DNA from: Pseudomonadota bacterium
GTDB lineage: Bacteria; Pseudomonadota; Gammaproteobacteria; Steroidobacterales; Steroidobacteraceae
Direction of reading: 5' to 3'
DNA: 55,651 nt
NCBI GenBank assembly: GCA_026398735.1
Contig: JAPLSH010000013.1
Location: forward strand, 1-55,651
Both the position numbers and the translations under genes were made by a program. Shown in pieces: positions 26,325 to 35,913 of the stretch; the stretch's first letter is position 1; each line of letters begins with the position of its first letter. The notes beneath the pieces are model-generated. The model did no database searches and was not told where the DNA came from. It was given only the letters and a program-made list of their open reading frames with translations.

Positions 26325-27878
26325 TTAAGTGCTGACCACCGGGATGCCGGCGATCTTGGCCTTCCATAGCGCAGGACCGGTGGTGTGCACCGACTCGCCC
26401 TTGGAGTCGACGGCCACGGTGACAGGCATGTCTTTGACCTCGAACTCGTACACCGCTTCCATACCCAGCTCGGCAAAGGCCACCACCCGGCTGGCCTTGA
26501 TTGCCTTGGACACCAGATAAGCCGAACCGCCGACCGCCATCAGATAAGCGGCCTTGTGTTGGCGAATCACTTCGATAGCCGCATCGCCACGCTCGCTCTT
26601 GCCGATCATGGCGATCAGGCCGGCCTTGCCCAGCATCGTCTCGGTGAACTTGTCCATGCGAGTGGCGGTGGTCGGCCCTGCAGGACCCACAACCTCGCCG
26701 TGCACCGGATCTACCGGACCAACGTAATAGATGACGCGGTTGGTGAAGTCGAGCCCGTCGGGCAATGGCTTGCCAGCCTCGAGCAGGTCGCAGATGCGCT
26801 TGTGTGCAGCATCGCGGCCGGTGAGCATCTTGCCGTTGAGCAACAAGCGCTCGCCGGGCTTGAAGCTTTGCACTTGTTCGCGTGTCAGCGTGTTGAGGTC
26901 TATGCGACGCGAGTCTGGGGTCGCTTCGTAGGTAAGCGCCGGCCACACCGATAGATCCGGTGGCACCAATTGCGCAGGACCGCTGCCATCCAGCACAAAG
27001 TGCGTGTGGCGTGTGGCTGCACAGTTGGGGATTATGGCCACAGGCAGCGAGGCTGCATGCGTGGGGTATTGGCGGATCTTCACGTCGAGCACGGTGGTAA
27101 GCCCACCCAAGCCCTGAGCGCCCACACCCAACGCATTGACGCGATCAACGATCTCTAGGCGCAACGCCTCGACTTTGTTCTGCGCACCCCGCGCACGCAC
27201 TTCGGCGATGTCCACGTGCTCAAGCAGAGACTCTTTGGCCATGACCATGGCCTTTTCCGCCGTACCGCCGATACCGATGCCCAGCACGCCAGGCGGGCAC
27301 CAGCCTGCACCCATCTTGGGGATCATCTCGCAGACAAAGTCGACGATTGAATCGGAGGGGTTGAGCATGCCGAGCTTGGACTTGTTCTCGGAGCCGCCAC
27401 CCTTGGCCGCTACGGCAATCTCCAGCGTATTGCCCGCTACTAGCTCAACGTGGATCACTGCCGGCGTGTTGTCGCGGGTGTTGCGGCGCTCGAAGGCCGG
27501 TGGATCGACGATGGATGCGCGCAGCTTGTTGTCGGCCCAGTTGTAGGCGGCACTGACGCCTTGGTTGATCATCTGATCCAAGGTCAGTGTGACGTCATCG
27601 GCCCAACGCAGTTGCATGCCGACTTTGCAGAACACCGTGACGATACCAGTGTCTTGGCAGATCGGCCGGTGGCCCTCTGCACACATGCGCGAATTGACCA
27701 GAATTTGTTTGATGGCGTCTTTGGCTGCGGCGCTTTGCTCGCGCTCATAGGCAGCGGACATGGCCGTAATGAAGTCGGGCGAGTGGTAGTACGAGATGTA
27801 CTGGAGGGCGTCGGTGACGCTCTGGATCACATCGGCCTGACGGATCGGGCCGACGGCAGTCGTGGTGTGCGTGTTCAT
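26325..27878 (-). CDS. fumA: Fumarate hydratase, class I
   Basis: 517 residues. Iron-sulfur, oxygen-sensitive fumarase of the FumA/B type, which hydrates fumarate to malate in the TCA cycle. The [4Fe-4S] ligands are visible: Cys74 (RPICQDTG), Cys194 (GAGWCPPG) and Cys286 (PNCAATRHTHF). The N-terminal alpha-type and C-terminal beta-type domains (GKMLTGRDAAHKRICDLLEAG, VYYVGP-like VIYYVGPVDP, GPTTATRMD) are fused as in E. coli. It is the last gene of a minus-strand run with selO, 41 bases downstream of it. Confidence 0.95.
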   Translation of the reverse strand: MNTHTTTAVGPIRQADVIQSVTDALQYISYYHSPDFITAMSAAYEREQSAAAKDAIKQILVNSRMCAEGHRPICQDTGIVTVFCKVGMQLRWADDVTLTLDQMINQGVSAAYNWADNKLRASIVDPPAFERRNTRDNTPAVIHVELVAGNTLEIAVAAKGGGSENKSKLGMLNPSDSIVDFVCEMIPKMGAGWCPPGVLGIGIGGTAEKAMVMAKESLLEHVDIAEVRARGAQNKVEALRLEIVDRVNALGVGAQGLGGLTTVLDVKIRQYPTHAASLPVAIIPNCAATRHTHFVLDGSGPAQLVPPDLSVWPALTYEATPDSRRIDLNTLTREQVQSFKPGERLLLNGKMLTGRDAAHKRICDLLEAGKPLPDGLDFTNRVIYYVGPVDPVHGEVVGPAGPTTATRMDKFTETMLGKAGLIAMIGKSERGDAAIEVIRQHKAAYLMAVGGSAYLVSKAIKASRVVAFAELGMEAVYEFEVKDMPVTVAVDSKGESVHTTGPALWKAKIAGIPVVST

Positions 27879-27919
27879 GCGGGTGAGTATAGCGCCGACC
27901 CGCGCAGCCGTTCAGAGGC

Positions 27920-29419
27920 TCAGGTACCGCAGAAGGTGCGTGTGACGCGTTGTGCAGGCAAGGGCGGCAGTGCAAAGGCTTCTTGCCCCGGTTGCTCGTC
28001 ATAGGGGTGCTGCACGACCTGCAGCAACGCCTTAAAGGGCGCCATGTCGGCGTCTGTACTGGCGCTGGCCAAGGCTGCCTCGACCAGATGGTTGCGCGCA
28101 ATGTAGGCAGGGCTGACACGGCGCATGGCGCGGCTACGTTCACCGGGCGCTGCAGGGGCCGCGTCAAGCTGTGCGCGCCACTGTTGCAGCCACTGTTGCA
28201 GGCCGGTCGGGTCTGCGGCCATTTGCTGCTGCAGTGTGGCCGTGCCGGTGGCTTGGCGCTGCGCGGCATTGGGCCCATCGTCTGCGACATCGGCCAGTGC
28301 ACGAAAAGTCAGTGTGTAGTCTGCGCCGCAGTGTTGCATCAGCTGCAACAGATTCTGCGCCACCGCGTCTGCGCCCTGACCTGCATCCGGCAGTCCAAGC
28401 TTGGCGCGCAGGTGCTGCGCATAGTGCGACTGCACGCGAGCTGGAAAAGGTTCGAGGATTGCAACGGCCTGTTGTACAGCAGCGTCTGCATCGGCATGGA
28501 TGAGCGGCAACAGCGCTTCGGCCAATCGCGCCAGGTTCCACTGCGCCAGCAGGGGCTGGTTCATAAACGCATAGCGTCCTTGATGATCGATGGAGCTGAA
28601 GACTTTGTTGGCATCGTACTCATCAAGAAACGCGCAGGGGCCATAGTCGATGGTCTCGCCAGACAACGCCATGTTGTCGGTGTTCATCACCCCATGCACA
28701 AATCCGACGCGTAGCCAGTTGGCAATCAGCAGGGCTTGTTGATCGGCCACTGCTTGCAGCAAAGCCAATGCGGGCACTGCTGCCGTCGCAGCAGCCGGAT
28801 AGTGGCGTGCAAGGGTGTAGTCGAGCAGCGCGCGCAGCGTATCGATGTCGCCGCGAGAGCCGGGATATTGGAAGCTGCCAACACGCAGATGACTGGCTGC
28901 AGTGCGTACCAAGATTGCACCCGGCAACGCGCCGTCTTCGCGCAGCACAGGCTCGCCAGTGCCAATCACTGCCAACGAGCGCGTTGTGGGTAAGCCCAGT
29001 GCATGCATGGCCTCGCTGATGAGGTACTCACGCAGCATCGGGCCCACCGCTGCGCGTCCGTCACCGCCACGCGAATAGGGTGTGCGCCCGGAGCCTTTGA
29101 GGTGCAGGTCGTGGCGCTTGCCCTGTGAGTCAATCAGTTCGCCAAGCAAATGCGCGCGGCCATCGCCTAAGCGCGGCGAGAAGCCGCCGAATTGATGACC
29201 CGCATAGGCCATAGCCAAAGGCTGTGCGTCGTCTGGCAACGCATTGCCAGAGAACAGCAGCCCGGCTTGGGCCTCAACAGCTTTAGCATCCAGCCCCAGT
29301 TCAGTGGCCAGAGCCCGGTTGAACACTAGGCAGTATGGGTTGGCTACCGGCAGCGGCGCGACGGCGGTGTGCATCAGGGGCGGCAGTTGCGCCCAGCTGT
29401 GTTTAAGACCCAGTTTCAT
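27920..29419 (-). CDS. selO: Protein adenylyltransferase SelO (YdiU)
   Basis: 499 residues. SelO pseudokinase that transfers AMP from ATP to protein hydroxyls, linked to redox stress. Typical blocks: MAYAGHQFGGFSPRLGDGRA, HLKGSGRTPYSRGGDGRA, LREYLISEAMHALGLPTTRSL, GVMNTDNMALSGETIDYGP and CAFLDEYD, with a C-terminal TFCGT holding Cys where many eukaryotic members have selenocysteine. The start ATG at 29419 gives the expected MKLGLKHSWAQLP. It lies between thymidine kinase and fumarase on the same strand with short spacers. Confidence 0.95.
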   Translation of the reverse strand: MKLGLKHSWAQLPPLMHTAVAPLPVANPYCLVFNRALATELGLDAKAVEAQAGLLFSGNALPDDAQPLAMAYAGHQFGGFSPRLGDGRAHLLGELIDSQGKRHDLHLKGSGRTPYSRGGDGRAAVGPMLREYLISEAMHALGLPTTRSLAVIGTGEPVLREDGALPGAILVRTAASHLRVGSFQYPGSRGDIDTLRALLDYTLARHYPAAATAAVPALALLQAVADQQALLIANWLRVGFVHGVMNTDNMALSGETIDYGPCAFLDEYDANKVFSSIDHQGRYAFMNQPLLAQWNLARLAEALLPLIHADADAAVQQAVAILEPFPARVQSHYAQHLRAKLGLPDAGQGADAVAQNLLQLMQHCGADYTLTFRALADVADDGPNAAQRQATGTATLQQQMAADPTGLQQWLQQWRAQLDAAPAAPGERSRAMRRVSPAYIARNHLVEAALASASTDADMAPFKALLQVVQHPYDEQPGQEAFALPPLPAQRVTRTFCGT

Positions 29420-29463
29420 ACGCCAAGACTACCGCAGGCGCGCTCCACGCCCAGAAAATCTGC

Positions 29464-30054
29464 TCAGTCGTACACAATCCCCTGCGCCATCGCGCGGGTG
29501 AAATGCCGGCGGCACAACGACACATAGCGCTCGTTGCCACCAATCTCGACTTGCGCGCCCTGCTGCTCGATGCGCCCATCGGCTGCAGTGCGTACCACCA
29601 TGGTGGCCTTGCGACCGCAGTGGCAGATGGTCTTAAGCTCCACCAGGTTGTCGGCCCATGCCAGCAACTGTGCGCTGCCCGGGAACAAGCGGCCCTGAAA
29701 GTCGGTGCGCAGGCCATAGCAGAGCACCGGCACATCTAGCTCATCGACCACGCGCGCTAGTTGCTGCACCTGTTCCGTCGATAAAAACTGCGCTTCATCG
29801 ACCAGCACGCAGGCCAGCGCACCGGTGCTGTGGTCGGCAACAATCTCGGTGAATAAGTCCTGCCCTACGGCAAAGTGCCGCGCCTCGCCACTGATGCCGA
29901 TGCGTGATTGCACCCGCCCACCACCGCGGTCATCCAGTGCCGCGGTGTAGACCAGCGTGCGCATGCCACGCTCGTGATAGTTGTGACTGGCCTGCAGCAA
30001 CGCCGTGCTCTTGCCGGCGTTCATGGTCGAGTAATAGAAGTAGAGTTTGGCCAT
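29464..30054 (-). CDS. tdk: Thymidine kinase
   Basis: 196 residues. Phosphorylates thymidine and deoxyuridine in the salvage of pyrimidine deoxynucleosides. It shows the P-loop [12 protein letters not shown], the catalytic DEAQF (LVDEAQFLS), the flipped-base RTDFQG lasso region and a structural zinc site formed by CHCG with a later LCRRH. It is 12 bases downstream of the nucleoside transporter gene, a natural pairing of uptake and phosphorylation. Confidence 0.96.
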   Translation of the reverse strand: MAKLYFYYSTMNAGKSTALLQASHNYHERGMRTLVYTAALDDRGGGRVQSRIGISGEARHFAVGQDLFTEIVADHSTGALACVLVDEAQFLSTEQVQQLARVVDELDVPVLCYGLRTDFQGRLFPGSAQLLAWADNLVELKTICHCGRKATMVVRTAADGRIEQQGAQVEIGGNERYVSLCRRHFTRAMAQGIVYD

Positions 30055-30066
30055 TGCGCAACTGCC

Positions 30067-31323
30067 TTAGAAGGCGATGATTCCTACAATGGCACCGGTC
30101 ATGCACGAGCCCAGCGTGGCCGCCAGCAGCGAGCGCATACCCAGATCCGACAGATCCTGACGACGCTCTGGTGCCATCGCACCCAAGCCGCTGATCTGCA
30201 TGCCCACGCTGGCAAAGTTGGCAAAGCCGCACAGCGCATAGATGGTGATCAGGCGGCTGCGCGCCGACATCTCTTCCGTCGACATCTTTGCCAGATCCAG
30301 ATATGCGATGAACTCATTGAGCACTGTCTTGATGCCCAGCAGGCTGCCGGACTTGAGTGCCTCGTTCCAAGGGATGCCCATCAGCCAGGCCAGCGGTGCA
30401 AACAGCCAGCCTGCCATGCGCTCGAGGGACAGCGGCGTGCCGGCAACCGAAGGCAGTATTCCCAAGCCGCTGTTGATCAGCGCAACAAAGGCGATCAGCA
30501 CCACCAGGATGGCGCAGATGTTGAAGTAGATGTGCAGACCGTCGGTGGTGCCACGGCTGATGGCATCCATGGTGCTGCCGTACATATTGTCTTTTTTCTG
30601 CTCGTTAAAGCCGGTGGGCGCGCCTTCAGGAATGAGAATGTGCGCGAACAGGATGGACGCCGGCACAGACATGATTGACTTGATCAGCAGGTGCGAGAGC
30701 ACATCGGTAAACAGATGGCCGAGCATCGCCGCATAGATGACCATCAAGGAGCCCGAGATCATCGACATGCCGGCGGTCATCAGGATGAGCAGCTCATAGC
30801 GCGTCATCGACGCGATGTAGGGACGCACCAGCAAGGGTGCCTCGACCTGACCCATGAAGATGGTGGCCGTGGCCGCCAGACCTGCGGGGCCGCGCGTGCC
30901 CAGCGTGCGCTCAAACACCCAGGAGATACTGTTGACCACCAGCGGCAGAATGCGCCAGTGCCACAGCACCGCAGCCAGTGCGCTGACCACCATGACCAGC
31001 GGCAGCACAGTGAAGGCAAAGGTAGACAGTGCGCCCGGGTTGGTAATGGTAAACGGGGCGTCACCGCCGCCCAGATAGCCATACACAAAGCCGGTGCCCT
31101 TGGCCGTGGCGGTGCTGAGTGCGCTGACGCCTTCGTTGACGTAGGCCAGGCCCTGGCTGATAAGCGGCACTTTGGTAAGCAGGATGCAGATCACAAACTG
31201 CAACAGCACTGCGATGCCAACCAGTTTCCAGCTGATCGCTTTGCGGTTGACGCTGAAAGGCACCGCCAGCGCGATGAACACCAAGATGCCCAGCAGAGCT
31301 TGGGCGTAGAGCATCCAATCCAT
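30067..31323 (-). CDS. nupC: CNT-family nucleoside transporter (NupC-like)
   Basis: 418 residues with about ten membrane helices. Concentrative nucleoside transporter: FTVLPLVMVVSALAAVLWHW, GQVEAPLLVRPYIASMTRYEL (substrate loop) and YALCGFANFASVGMQISGLG, where the GFANF stretch is the family signature. It couples nucleoside uptake to a proton or sodium gradient. ATG 31323 was preferred over in-frame GTG and TTG just upstream, with AGGG 9 bases before. It precedes tdk directly and follows a 2-oxoglutarate oxygenase gene by 45 bases. Confidence 0.95.
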   Translation of the reverse strand: MDWMLYAQALLGILVFIALAVPFSVNRKAISWKLVGIAVLLQFVICILLTKVPLISQGLAYVNEGVSALSTATAKGTGFVYGYLGGGDAPFTITNPGALSTFAFTVLPLVMVVSALAAVLWHWRILPLVVNSISWVFERTLGTRGPAGLAATATIFMGQVEAPLLVRPYIASMTRYELLILMTAGMSMISGSLMVIYAAMLGHLFTDVLSHLLIKSIMSVPASILFAHILIPEGAPTGFNEQKKDNMYGSTMDAISRGTTDGLHIYFNICAILVVLIAFVALINSGLGILPSVAGTPLSLERMAGWLFAPLAWLMGIPWNEALKSGSLLGIKTVLNEFIAYLDLAKMSTEEMSARSRLITIYALCGFANFASVGMQISGLGAMAPERRQDLSDLGMRSLLAATLGSCMTGAIVGIIAF

Positions 31324-31368
31324 CGTATTCACCCTATCCAATGCGGCAGTGGGCTGCCATTGTGGTTA

Positions 31369-32301
31369 TCAAAGCAGCTTGATGTCGCGCAGTCGTTCAA
31401 GCAGGTAATCGTTGGCCGTGATCGGTTGCGGATAACGGTCCGGGTGGGTTGCATCAACGCAGCTGGGCAGCGTGCGGATCAGGAAGTCCGGATTGAAATG
31501 CAGAAAGTAAGGCAGCGACCAACGCGCTTGGCTGGCCCGCTCTGGCGTGGGGTTAATGACCCGATGCGAGGTGGACGGCAGTCGGTGGTTGGTGAGCCGC
31601 TGCAGCATGTCGCCGATGTTGACCACCACACAGTTCTGCGGCGGTTGGATGTCGAGCCACTGCCCGTCTACATCTTTGACCTGCAGGCCCGCTTCTTCGG
31701 CGCCGAGCAGCAGCGTGATGACATTGATGTCTTCGTGGGCACCGGCACGCTCGCCCACACTGCCGGCCGGTACGGGCGGGTAGTGCAGCACGCGCAGCAC
31801 GCTGTTGCCCAACTGCACTTTGTCTGCAAAGAAGTCGTGCGGCAGCCCCAAAAAGGCCGAGATGGCGCGCAGCAGCTTGCCGCCCAAGGCATCGAAGGCC
31901 TCGAATAGGCCATAGGTGTGTTCGCGCATGCCGTCGATGTCTGCAACCCACAGGTTGTCGGGCATGAACTGGCGATAGGGGTGACCGGCAGGCAGTTCGC
32001 GACCGACATGCCAGAACTCTTTGAGGTCGCGCAGCGCAGCGCCCTTGGCTGCCTCGACGCCGAACGGCGTATAGCCGCGTGCGCCGCCCTGGCCGGGCAC
32101 ATGCCACTGCCGCTTAGTCGCAGCGTCACGCGCAAAGAATTGCTGAAAGCCGGCCAACGTGCCGTCTATGAGGGCTTGGGGCAACCCGTGATGGGAAACC
32201 ACCGCAAATCCGCAGCGCAGATAGCTTGCGCCCATGGCCTGGGCAAAGCCGTCGAAGTCCGACTCAAAACGGCGAAAGTCCACGGTGGGCAGGGCATTCA
32301 T
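31369..32301 (-). CDS. 2-oxoglutarate/Fe(II) oxygenase, IPNS family
   Basis: 310 residues. A member of the isopenicillin N synthase-like dioxygenase family: N-terminal DIOX_N region (LPTVDFRRFESDF, CGFAVVSHHGLP) and a double-stranded beta-helix core with iron ligands His189-x-Asp191 (AHEDINVITLL) and His246 (TSHRVINP), plus the 2-oxoglutarate-binding Arg260-x-Ser262 (RWS). It needs iron, oxygen and 2-oxoglutarate. The ATG at 32301 gives the family N-terminus; a longer ORF upstream is spurious and runs through a terminator. It is followed on the same strand by nupC and tdk, so it might hydroxylate a nucleobase or nucleoside; this is an inference. Confidence 0.9.
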   Translation of the reverse strand: MNALPTVDFRRFESDFDGFAQAMGASYLRCGFAVVSHHGLPQALIDGTLAGFQQFFARDAATKRQWHVPGQGGARGYTPFGVEAAKGAALRDLKEFWHVGRELPAGHPYRQFMPDNLWVADIDGMREHTYGLFEAFDALGGKLLRAISAFLGLPHDFFADKVQLGNSVLRVLHYPPVPAGSVGERAGAHEDINVITLLLGAEEAGLQVKDVDGQWLDIQPPQNCVVVNIGDMLQRLTNHRLPSTSHRVINPTPERASQARWSLPYFLHFNPDFLIRTLPSCVDATHPDRYPQPITANDYLLERLRDIKLL

Positions 32302-32362
32302 GTCGCTATTGTGACTGGCCGGAGCCGCCTTGCGCCAGCAACTTGGGTCCAAGGCGCTGGGC

Positions 32363-32390
32363 AAAAAAAAGGGGCGGCCGAAGCCGCCCC
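32363..32390 (-). terminator. Rho-independent terminator of the TonB receptor gene
   Basis: Read on the minus strand, an 8-bp perfect GC stem (GGGGCGGC / GCCGCCCC, loop of 4) at 32371-32390 is followed by eight T (A at 32363-32370). It lies 42 bases after the receptor's stop codon and just before the oxygenase gene, so it separates the two transcripts. Confidence 0.93.
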
Positions 32391-32400
32391 TGGTGCCGGT

Positions 32401-32422
32401 GCCACCGGGTTGCCCCGGTGGC
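32401..32422. terminator. Second hairpin behind the TonB receptor gene
   Basis: GCCACCGGG pairs with CCCGGTGGC over a TTGC loop, a 9-bp perfect stem between the receptor stop codon and the T-tailed terminator. It has no T run of its own and probably protects the 3' end or aids termination. Confidence 0.5.
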
Positions 32423-32431
32423 AGGCTGTCG

Positions 32432-34969
32432 TCAGAACTGCACCTGCACCGTCGCGCTGACCGTGCGCGGCGAGCCGATGGCATAGAACGGCGCCGACGG
32501 GGTGAAGCCCGTGAGCGCTACTGCACCGTTGGTCGAGGAGATCGAACCGTAGTACTTCTCATCGAACAGGTTGATGACATTGGCACGGATGCTCAGGTTC
32601 TTCAGGCCCGACACTTCGATGGTGTAACGCGCATCCAGATCAAAGATCTTGTAAGCGTCGACTTGGGCATCGTTGAGGTCGGTTGAATAACGCTTGCCGA
32701 CCAGCTTGCCTTGCAGACCCAAGCTAAGGTTCGACATGGGGTAGAGCTCCACGCGCGCGCCGTAGGTGTTCTTGGGAGTCTCAACCAGTTCCTTGCCGGC
32801 GGTCGGCAGTGACAGCGTCGAGCTGATGGCCAGATTGTTCAGCAACTTGGTCTTTACATACGAAGCCTGGGCGTTGAAGAGGATCCACTTGGCCGGCTGG
32901 TAGGCCAGTTGCAGGTCCGCACCGCTGAGGTCCACATCGCCGATGTTGCGATCGACGCTGAAGCCCAGATCCGCGTCGAAGGACGACACGATGCGGTTCT
33001 TGTACTTGGACTGCCAGATGGCTGCGTTGGCCAGGAAGTTGCTGGACTTGTAGCGCCAGCCAAAGTCATACGAATCGGTCTTTTCCGGATCCGGGTTCGC
33101 ACGAGCCAGGCTGTTGTCGGCCAGACGCTTGATGGCGTACAGGCTATCGGTACGCGGAGCCGACAGGCCCTGCGAGTACGACGCGTACACCGTCTGCGAG
33201 CTGGTCAGGTCATAGCTGACACCCAGATTGGGCAGCACTTCGCTGAACTTGGCAGTGGCCTGGAACGGGGCGATGTACTCGACGGCGCTCGTCGAGTTCA
33301 CAAACACCACGTTGCCGTTGGGGCGCGTGGCGACCGGCACCTGAGTGGTGCACAGCACGTTGGTCGAGCCATTCTGCGAATAGCAGTACTGGTTCAGCTC
33401 ACGCTTGAACTCCGGCGCGCGCAGGCCCACGTTCAAGGTCAGGCGGTTGTCGACAAACTTGCCGCGATAGTCGATAGCGAACTGGTTCAGCTGGGCGATC
33501 GAGAAGCGGTCGCGGCTGCGCAGGTAGCTGCGATCGGCGGTGTACACGCGGTCGCTGTAGCGGCCACCGAACACGTCCTGCGGATTGCCATTGGCATCAA
33601 CATAACCGAACTCGCCGGTCTGGCGATGACGGCCGTAGTCCAGCGTATAGGCCAAACGCAGCAACTGGCCAGGGGCCACATCCCACAGCAGCGAGCCGTT
33701 AACACCGTAGCGGCGCGTGTTGGTGTTGCTGGGAGTGTAGTAACGCACGGTGTCGAGCAGGTCGCCGTCAGCGTTGAGGTCAAAGCCCAACAACGTGGTG
33801 TTGCCGATGACGCGCTTGTCGGCGCTGGTGGCCGAGGGGGTTTCTGAGATCAGCGTCGTGCCGCCGCCGTTGGCCATGGTGTACTGGAACGACGGGTCAA
33901 CCGTCAGACGCAGCTTGTCGGTTAGGTGCCACAACGAGGTGATGCGCAGGTTGCCGGTATCCGACGGGTTGATGCGCAGCCCGAAGTAGTTGGTGCAGGC
34001 GCTCGGGTTCAGCGGGTTGTCGCTATTGAGCAGCGTGGCAGTCGAGGCGATCGGCGTGGCGCCGTCGTCGTCCTTTACGCCGGTCGTCGGGGCATCGCGC
34101 GTGCAGCTGGCGGTGTTGTCGTAATCACGGCCATAGGTCGTGAACAGCGCATCAGATGACGTGCGGTAGAAGTTGTTGCGGTTGCGGTTGAAGTGCGCGG
34201 CAACGCTGATGAAGTCACCGTTGTCGAACTCTTGATAGACGCGGCTGTTGAGCTGCACCTTTTTCATTTCGCCCGGGCCCTTGAACTTGTTGTTCGAGGC
34301 GCCGGAGGCGCTGATATAGGCGCGCGTGCCCCAGGGGCCGAAGCTGCCGGTATCAAACGAGCTGAACATACGCGCAAAGGAATATTGGCCCAGCGACAGG
34401 GCGCCGGTGACCGTCATGTCCTTATAAGGCTTGCGGGTACGCGAGTTGATGGTGCCGCCAGTGGCCGAAGCAGTCGGGCTATCCACGTCGGTGGTGCCCA
34501 GGTTCACGTCCACCGACTCGATCAACTCGGGGTCGATCAACTGGTTGGAGTAGATAGAGTAGTTGCCGGTGTCGTTGAGCGGGATGCCGTCGAAGGTCAA
34601 CGAGATGCGATTGCCGTCAAAGCTGCGCAGGCGCAGGTTGCCACCCGACGAGCCGTAGGGATCGTTGTTGGTGAAGTTGAGGCCCGGCACTTGGTTGAGC
34701 GCGTCGAGGAACGTGTTGCCGGCGGTGGCCTTCTGAATGGCCTCACCTGACAGCGTGACGCGCGACTTCGGCGCGCTCTGCTCGCTGACGCCACCGAGAG
34801 TCACGATGCGCTTGGCGGAAATCAGCACTTCCTGTAGGCCTTCTGCAGCAGCGGTACCAGAGGACTGGGCGAATGCAGCCTGGCTGCCTGCAAACATCAG
34901 CAGCGGACAGGCCAGACGGACAGCAGCAGACACGAGCGAGGGTCGCGAGGCGGACGCAGCAATGGTCAT
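32432..34969 (-). CDS. TonB-dependent outer membrane receptor
   Basis: 845 residues: signal peptide ending GSQAAFAQ, a TonB-box-like LQEVLISAKRI, a plug domain (FLDALNQVPGLNFTNNDPYG, GGNLRLRSFDGNRISLTFDG), and a 22-strand barrel ending in VSATVQVQF with the C-terminal Phe typical of outer membrane proteins. It imports a scarce ligand with energy from TonB. The plug resembles iron-complex receptors, but no siderophore or Fur gene lies nearby, so the ligand is unknown. ATG 34969 gives the signal peptide; a TonB box follows it. It is monocistronic, with its own terminator. Confidence 0.93.
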   Translation of the reverse strand: MTIAASASRPSLVSAAVRLACPLLMFAGSQAAFAQSSGTAAAEGLQEVLISAKRIVTLGGVSEQSAPKSRVTLSGEAIQKATAGNTFLDALNQVPGLNFTNNDPYGSSGGNLRLRSFDGNRISLTFDGIPLNDTGNYSIYSNQLIDPELIESVDVNLGTTDVDSPTASATGGTINSRTRKPYKDMTVTGALSLGQYSFARMFSSFDTGSFGPWGTRAYISASGASNNKFKGPGEMKKVQLNSRVYQEFDNGDFISVAAHFNRNRNNFYRTSSDALFTTYGRDYDNTASCTRDAPTTGVKDDDGATPIASTATLLNSDNPLNPSACTNYFGLRINPSDTGNLRITSLWHLTDKLRLTVDPSFQYTMANGGGTTLISETPSATSADKRVIGNTTLLGFDLNADGDLLDTVRYYTPSNTNTRRYGVNGSLLWDVAPGQLLRLAYTLDYGRHRQTGEFGYVDANGNPQDVFGGRYSDRVYTADRSYLRSRDRFSIAQLNQFAIDYRGKFVDNRLTLNVGLRAPEFKRELNQYCYSQNGSTNVLCTTQVPVATRPNGNVVFVNSTSAVEYIAPFQATAKFSEVLPNLGVSYDLTSSQTVYASYSQGLSAPRTDSLYAIKRLADNSLARANPDPEKTDSYDFGWRYKSSNFLANAAIWQSKYKNRIVSSFDADLGFSVDRNIGDVDLSGADLQLAYQPAKWILFNAQASYVKTKLLNNLAISSTLSLPTAGKELVETPKNTYGARVELYPMSNLSLGLQGKLVGKRYSTDLNDAQVDAYKIFDLDARYTIEVSGLKNLSIRANVINLFDEKYYGSISSTNGAVALTGFTPSAPFYAIGSPRTVSATVQVQF

Positions 34970-35228
34970 CGGGGGAGTACTCCGGGAATTAAATAGGATT
35001 GGCAGGCTCGGCTGTGCCGGTTTAGCCACACGGCATAGTGAACTGCATCACGGTTAAGGTTCTATGAACACGGCCTGCAGCGCAAGAGTTGGGATCCCAT
35101 TTGCCGTCTGCCGTTGCTTTTTGGCAACACAATTGCCTCATTCAGGGCGACATTTGTGACGCGGCTGCACGACTGGGCGGGGCTGTCCACATAGGGTCGG
35201 CTTCTGCCACATTGATCAGGATGCCCCG

Positions 35229-35888
35229 ATGCACGCCGAAGCCTATTTGGAGAAGGACAGCAGCTATTTCGGCTGGGGTCGTCAGGAGATGCTGCCCTTT
35301 ATCCCGGCAGGTATTACCCGCTTGCTGGATGTGGGCTGTGCATCCGGTGCCTTTGGCGCGATGCTCAAGGCGCGTTTGGCAGTGCAGGTGACTGGGATCG
35401 AGCCGCATCAAGAATCGGCAACGGCCGCACGCATGCGTCTGGATCATGTGGTTCATGGTGGCGCAGAAGCAGCCGCGCAGCAGTTGGCGGGGCAGCTGTT
35501 CGACTGCATCACCTTCAATGATGTGTTGGAGCACTTGGTTGATCCGTGGGAGACCTTGCGACAGGTGCGGCCCTTACTGCGCCCCGGCGGCGTGGTGGTC
35601 GCCTCAATCCCTAATGTCAGACACCTGTCTGTGTCGCGGGAGTACTTGCTCAACGGCCGCTGGGACTATCAGCTTGAGGGTGTGCTGGACCGTACGCATC
35701 TGCGCTTTTTTACGCGCAGCAGCATGCGTGATTTGTTTGCCACCAGTGGTTATGAGGTGGTGCGGCAGGAAGGCATCAACCGCTGTGATCTGACCTGGAA
35801 GCTGAAAATCCTGCGATTGGCGTTTCGCGACACGCTTGAGGACATGCGGTGCCTGCAGTACGTCTGCGTGGCACGACCTGTGGCTTGA
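35229..35888 (+). CDS. Class I SAM-dependent methyltransferase
   Basis: 219 residues of the Methyltransf_23/UbiG-like type. Motif I LLDVGCASGAFG near residue 32, the acidic end of strand 2 in VTGIEPH, motif II FDCITFNDVLEHLVDP, and motif III LLRPGGVVVASIPN. Such enzymes methylate O, N or C of small molecules or sugars; the late WDYQLEGVLDRTHLRFFTRSS is often seen near glycan or quinone genes, but no such neighbour is here. It stands alone on the plus strand. No substrate can be given. Confidence 0.88.
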   Translation: MHAEAYLEKDSSYFGWGRQEMLPFIPAGITRLLDVGCASGAFGAMLKARLAVQVTGIEPHQESATAARMRLDHVVHGGAEAAAQQLAGQLFDCITFNDVLEHLVDPWETLRQVRPLLRPGGVVVASIPNVRHLSVSREYLLNGRWDYQLEGVLDRTHLRFFTRSSMRDLFATSGYEVVRQEGINRCDLTWKLKILRLAFRDTLEDMRCLQYVCVARPVA

Positions 35889-35894
35889 CGGCTG

Positions 35895-35913
35895 CCGCTG
35901 CTCAAAGCAGCGG
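35895..35913. terminator. Hairpin between converging genes
   Basis: CCGCTGC and GCAGCGG form a 7-bp perfect stem with loop TCAAA, directly after the methyltransferase stop codon and containing the NnrU-like stop codon. It has no T tail, so it may be a weak bidirectional terminator. Confidence 0.35.

Noticed and set aside
30691-31908. 405-codon plus-strand frame over nupC and the oxygenase
   Set aside because: Antisense to two well-supported genes, with no domain and a biased composition rich in His, Gln and Arg.
32302-32484. N-terminal extension of the 2-oxoglutarate oxygenase
   Set aside because: It would read through the TonB receptor terminator; the family N-terminus starts at 32301.
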